Part shown: one piece after another, positions 2,758 through 5,635 of the stretch | How the letters are laid out: every line of letters starts with the position of its first letter | How positions within the stretch are numbered: the first letter of the stretch is position 1 | NCBI GenBank assembly: GCA_032229885.1 | Contig: JAVYAJ010000304.1 | Location: 1-5,635 of the forward strand | Origin: Anammoximicrobium sp032229885 | GTDB taxonomy: Bacteria > Planctomycetota > Planctomycetia > Pirellulales > Pirellulaceae | Direction: 5' to 3' | Length of the DNA stretch: 5,635 nucleotides | Notes under the pieces: generated by a model | Database searches by the model: none | Told to the model about the DNA's origin: nothing | Seen by the model: the letters and a program-made list of their open reading frames with translations, nothing else | Program-made: the position numbers and the translations under genes

Positions 2758-5635
2758 TTATCGCGAGGGTTCGCCAAGGACGCGAATCGACACGCGGGCG
2801 CGAGCGGCCGGTCCGGGCGCGGCTTGGCAGGCGAACGCGACGTGATTCTCGCCCGTGTCGAGCATGGGCGGAACCGTTGTGGACCGCACCGTGTCCAGAG
2901 GCTCGCCGGCCGCGCCGTACAGTTGGCCCGCGCCGGTCGGCTCGATCTCGAGGTAGCTGCCGCTCGCGATCTCGATCGGAAAGGCCATCGTCCGACCGCC
3001 GATGGTCAGTTGTGGGTTTACCACCCGCGCCGCGACCAGCGGCAACGCGCGGATGGGCCGGATGTCGACGGTGATCGAATCGGCCGGGGGCAGATTGTTG
3101 CACCAGATCGTCAAGGACTCGATGGCGTTCGGTCGAATCGCCTCGCGGTATACGGAATAATCGGCGGGATATGGCCAACCGTAATCGGCATAGCGTTCGG
3201 CGTCCAACTCGACCAAGGGAACATAACGCCAGCCCTCGAAGTCCACGACGACATAGCGCTCGGCCCGCGCGTGGCTGAGGTGGCTGGGGCTCTGGAGTTG
3301 AAAGTTCAGCACTTCGCCCTGGCCGTCGCCGCGCACCCAAACGCCGATTCCTTCCTTGCCATCCAAATCCAGCGGCGGCGTGAAGGTCTTTTTGAAGCTG
3401 GCCCACGCGCCACGGCGGGCCGGGGTCGCGTTGTGGGCGGTCAGGCGGCCGAAACGGGTCTCGCCCTCGGCCAGCGGCTCGAGCTGGGCGGTCACGCCCG
3501 GGGCGGCCGTCGGCGCCGCAAACTCGGTCGGCGCGTCGAACTCGGCCAACGCCAGCTGGGCGTCGCCGTCATACGGTCCGACCGCCTGCAGCGCTTCGAT
3601 CCGCACGGCGGGCGCCTGCGATTGGTGTGGGTTGTGAACCGTCCACCGATCGCTCCATCCGTCCCCCGAGCAGGCGCGATGCCGCGTGGTCTGCACGGGG
3701 CGAAACTGCCAACCGCCCGACGGCGCGGCTTCCAATTGAAACTCGGCGCCTGGTTCGCACAGGTGGCGCCGCATCGCTTCGCCGCAGTCGCCCGAGCGCC
3801 GCAGTTGCTCGTAGCGTCGGACGATCGTCGCCAGCCGTTGGTGGCCGGGCAGCGCCGGATTGTAGCCCTGCAGGGACAGGCCCGAGTTTGTCCCCAGGGC
3901 CTTGGCGCACCAGTATTCGATGTCGTCGGCGAATGTCGGTTCCGCTTGCGGCGGCTGCCAGGTCTTGAACGCCCACCACCCCAGATGGCTAGGCAAAAAC
4001 ATCCGCGTGTTGGCTTCGTTGGCCGCCACATGCTGGTCGATGAACTGTCGATAGGCGCGCGTCGGGTGATCCCAGGCGCCGTGGCGCGATCGCAGCACCC
4101 ACAGATGATGGTGGAACGTGCTGTACTCGAACGCGGCCGGCCGCGCCAATCGTCGCCCCAGTTCCCAGACGAACTTCGACCCATAATGCCAGGCGTTCTC
4201 GCGGCCGCCCAGCGTGTCTTCGCCGTCCAGGGCGTCCAGGTACAGCGTGTCGAACCCGCAGGCGTTGAAGAAGTCTGCGTTGGCTTCGATCACCTGGGTG
4301 AACAGGGCCGAATCGGGATCCGGCAGAAACAGCCCAAAGCATTCTTTCAAGTGATGCACGGGCGCGTCGGCGGCATGAGCGGCGGCGGTCGTGCCCCACG
4401 CGCCGCGCGTACATTGGGTGAACGCCTGAGGCCCGTCGGTGGACAGCCCGCCGTACGTGATCAGCTCGTCGTCGATCCGCAGCGTGACGCTGTTGCGGAC
4501 GAAGAATCCGGTGACGGTCGACATGGCGGCGACGCTCTCGCGGACCGGGATCGACGCGTCCTCGGCCGACACGTCGGCGGTCAACGTGAACGTCGCGTCG
4601 ACGGCCAATCCGCGGTCGGGGATGGGCGAAACCCAGGGCATGGCCTTGTCGATGAAGAATGCGTAGGGGTGCATGCCCACGTAAATGCCGGCCTCGTGCA
4701 GGCGGTCGACCACCGCCCGGACGCTGGCCACGCCCTGGGGGTACAGTTTCGGATTGGGAAGGCAATCGCCGAAACGATAGGTTCCGCGACCACCGTGAAT
4801 CTGCACCTGGTTGAAACCCACGCTCTTGACCGTGCGAATGACCTCGTCGACCGTCTGCTCGGTCGGATTGGCGAACAGATACGAGGCTCGGTTGATCTCC
4901 GCGTCCCAGGCCCACGGTCCGCCGACGGGCGACTTGGGCATCTGGTCGCCGGCCGCGGAGACGACTTCTTTGAGCACGTCGCGCATCTGATCCGGCGGGC
5001 AGGCTACGATCGCCGCAGCCGCGCCGACCACGCCGAATCGGGGCACGCAATGGGCCTCGAGCCGCGCGCTGGGACTGGGGATTCCCGGCACGTTGGTCTG
5101 AAGGTTCAAGGCGAGCGCGCACGCCGCGAAGGGTTCGTCCGGCCGTCCCCGCAGCGTCAGCGGCAGGTTCACGAACTGCCACTGCTCGACGTCGCCGCTG
5201 GCGGCCGTGACGGTCATCACGAAATATCGCGGATGGACCTGCGCCCGCACTTCGATCGTGGCTGTCGTGCCGTCCAGGGCCACGCGAATACCGTCGGCCG
5301 TTCCGGTGGCCGACACGGCCGCGCGCCATTGTCCGGCGATCCTGGCCCGAACGAACGGCGCCGGCGGCTGGCTCGCGCAGTAATCCTGGCCGGTCGCCAG
5401 ATCGACGAAAGCCGCGTTCGCGCCCGACGCGCTGATGACATAGCGACAGCACGAATTGACCAATACGATGTCGCCCTCGGCCGATCTCGCCGTCGCGGCC
5501 GAATCCGCACTGTCCGCCGGTTGAACGCCCACCGCCGATCCGGCGCAGCACGCCAGCCAGACCCCGGCCACAACCGCTCGGGCGATTGCGGCGCGAAGGC
5601 CGGCGGCGCGAAGGCCGGCGGCGCGAAGGCCGGCG
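2758..5635 (-). CDS. Putative secreted TIM-barrel glycoside-hydrolase-like protein, 5' end open at window edge
   Basis: The stop is TAA at 2760-2758. From the GTG at 5571 the protein has 937 residues (numbering used here), but the frame stays open 21 codons further to the window edge with no other start codon. It reads as arginine-containing AAGLR repeats, then a hydrophobic stretch through VWLACC. This looks like the positive and hydrophobic parts of a signal peptide, so the true start is probably outside the window. The GTG has no Shine-Dalgarno. Residues 35-215 look like an N-terminal beta-rich domain. A TIM barrel spans about 215-575, with WAWDAEINRASYLF, QVQIHGGRGTYRFGD, GMHPYAFFID, GFDTLYLDALDGED and FEYSTFHHHLW; D446, D449, E450 and E482 are candidate active-site acids. 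A beta-rich insert (327-409) interrupts the barrel. Residues 736-840 resemble a carbohydrate-binding beta sandwich (GIGVWVRGDG, YVVVDFEGWRYVPL). I cannot name a CAZy family or substrate. It is convergent with the phosphatase gene. Confidence 0.85.
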   Translation of the reverse strand, partial: AGLRAAGLRAAGLRAAIARAVVAGVWLACCAGSAVGVQPADSADSAATARSAEGDIVLVNSCCRYVISASGANAAFVDLATGQDYCASQPPAPFVRARIAGQWRAAVSATGTADGIRVALDGTTATIEVRAQVHPRYFVMTVTAASGDVEQWQFVNLPLTLRGRPDEPFAACALALNLQTNVPGIPSPSARLEAHCVPRFGVVGAAAAIVACPPDQMRDVLKEVVSAAGDQMPKSPVGGPWAWDAEINRASYLFANPTEQTVDEVIRTVKSVGFNQVQIHGGRGTYRFGDCLPNPKLYPQGVASVRAVVDRLHEAGIYVGMHPYAFFIDKAMPWVSPIPDRGLAVDATFTLTADVSAEDASIPVRESVAAMSTVTGFFVRNSVTLRIDDELITYGGLSTDGPQAFTQCTRGAWGTTAAAHAADAPVHHLKECFGLFLPDPDSALFTQVIEANADFFNACGFDTLYLDALDGEDTLGGRENAWHYGSKFVWELGRRLARPAAFEYSTFHHHLWVLRSRHGAWDHPTRAYRQFIDQHVAANEANTRMFLPSHLGWWAFKTWQPPQAEPTFADDIEYWCAKALGTNSGLSLQGYNPALPGHQRLATIVRRYEQLRRSGDCGEAMRRHLCEPGAEFQLEAAPSGGWQFRPVQTTRHRACSGDGWSDRWTVHNPHQSQAPAVRIEALQAVGPYDGDAQLALAEFDAPTEFAAPTAAPGVTAQLEPLAEGETRFGRLTAHNATPARRGAWASFKKTFTPPLDLDGKEGIGVWVRGDGQGEVLNFQLQSPSHLSHARAERYVVVDFEGWRYVPLVELDAERYADYGWPYPADYSVYREAIRPNAIESLTIWCNNLPPADSITVDIRPIRALPLVAARVVNPQLTIGGRTMAFPIEIASGSYLEIEPTGAGQLYGAAGEPLDTVRSTTVPPMLDTGENHVAFACQAAPGPAARARVSIRVLGEPSR
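4345..4593 (-). other. Beta-rich insertion domain within the TIM barrel
   Basis: Residues about 327-409 of the large protein. They hold TLRIDDELITYGG, a short linker, FTQCTRGAWGTTAAAHAADAPV and then return to barrel sequence at HLKECFGLFLPD. The pattern IDDE-ITY-G, then F-x-x-CTRGA-GT-AAAH-A-A-V, is a small repeat-like beta module I associate with phage tail-fibre and bacterial surface proteins. Lying between barrel segments GMHPYAFFID and FGLFLPDPDS, it would sit above a barrel rim, where it could shape substrate binding. Boundaries are approximate. Confidence 0.5.
5591..5635. repeat. Perfect 15-bp tandem repeat, three copies, reaching the window edge
   Basis: GCGCGAAGGCCGGCG occurs at 5591-5605, 5606-5620 and 5621-5635 without mismatch, and the last copy ends at the final base. 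On the minus strand it adds one AAGLR pentapeptide per copy, in frame with the large gene, at the position of a signal-peptide n-region. The unit is close to the last unit of the other array (GCTCGAAGGCCGCGG at 2710-2724; 12 of 15 identical). The true copy number is unknown because the window stops inside the array. Confidence 0.9.

Noticed and set aside
2417..3406. A 329-codon minus-strand frame and a 108-codon frame reading the minisatellite as APFEL or SSHR repeats
   Set aside because: Both overlap the clearly coding C-terminal part of the large secreted protein in a different frame, and the repeat peptides come from the 15-bp array.
5545..5571. Lipoprotein signal (LACC) at the N-terminus of the large protein
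   Set aside because: The residues before either cysteine do not fit a lipobox (tryptophan at -3, or cysteine at -1), so an ordinary secretion signal is more likely.

Overview
The window is GC-rich DNA (roughly two-thirds G+C by eye). Three things suggest a planctomycete or related PVC-group bacterium, probably as a metagenomic contig: a long secreted carbohydrate-type protein of a style common there, palindromic extragenic repeats, and short GC-rich minisatellites. This assignment is an inference from style; no marker gene is present. Both ends look truncated. The right end lies inside a perfect 15-bp tandem array, a typical place for an assembly to stop.

Layout, left to right. Positions 1-140 hold palindromic, partly duplicated DNA and possibly the first 21 codons of a leftward gene (1-64, minus). 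That gene would have a good Shine-Dalgarno and, further upstream, a leftward sigma70-like promoter (231-260) with overlapping palindromes (197-220) just downstream of the predicted start of transcription. Positions 261-795 contain no convincing gene, but include a structured block bounded by 14-bp direct repeats (587-719). A strong rightward promoter (796-825) then leads through a leader of about 284 nt to an Rrf2-family regulator (1116-1583). Forty-nine bases later comes a histidinol-phosphatase-type member of the inositol monophosphatase superfamily (1633-2454). A GC hairpin overlaps that stop codon.

The 303-nt convergent intergenic region (2455-2757) is dominated by a nine-unit 15-16 bp minisatellite (2588-2724). 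The rest of the window is one very long minus-strand gene (2758 to beyond 5635). It encodes a putative secreted TIM-barrel glycoside-hydrolase-like protein with a beta-rich insertion in the barrel and a C-terminal carbohydrate-binding-like beta domain. Its reading frame stays open to the window edge through three copies of a second 15-bp repeat, which resembles the units beyond its 3' end.

Functionally, the Rrf2 regulator and the phosphatase probably share a transcript. The phosphatase fits histidine biosynthesis, and the regulator's link to it is unclear. The large secreted protein is transcribed toward this pair and is probably an independent polysaccharide- or glycan-directed gene. The parts most worth following are the unassigned secreted enzyme, the related 15-bp arrays on both sides of it, and the operator-like leftward promoter on the left.
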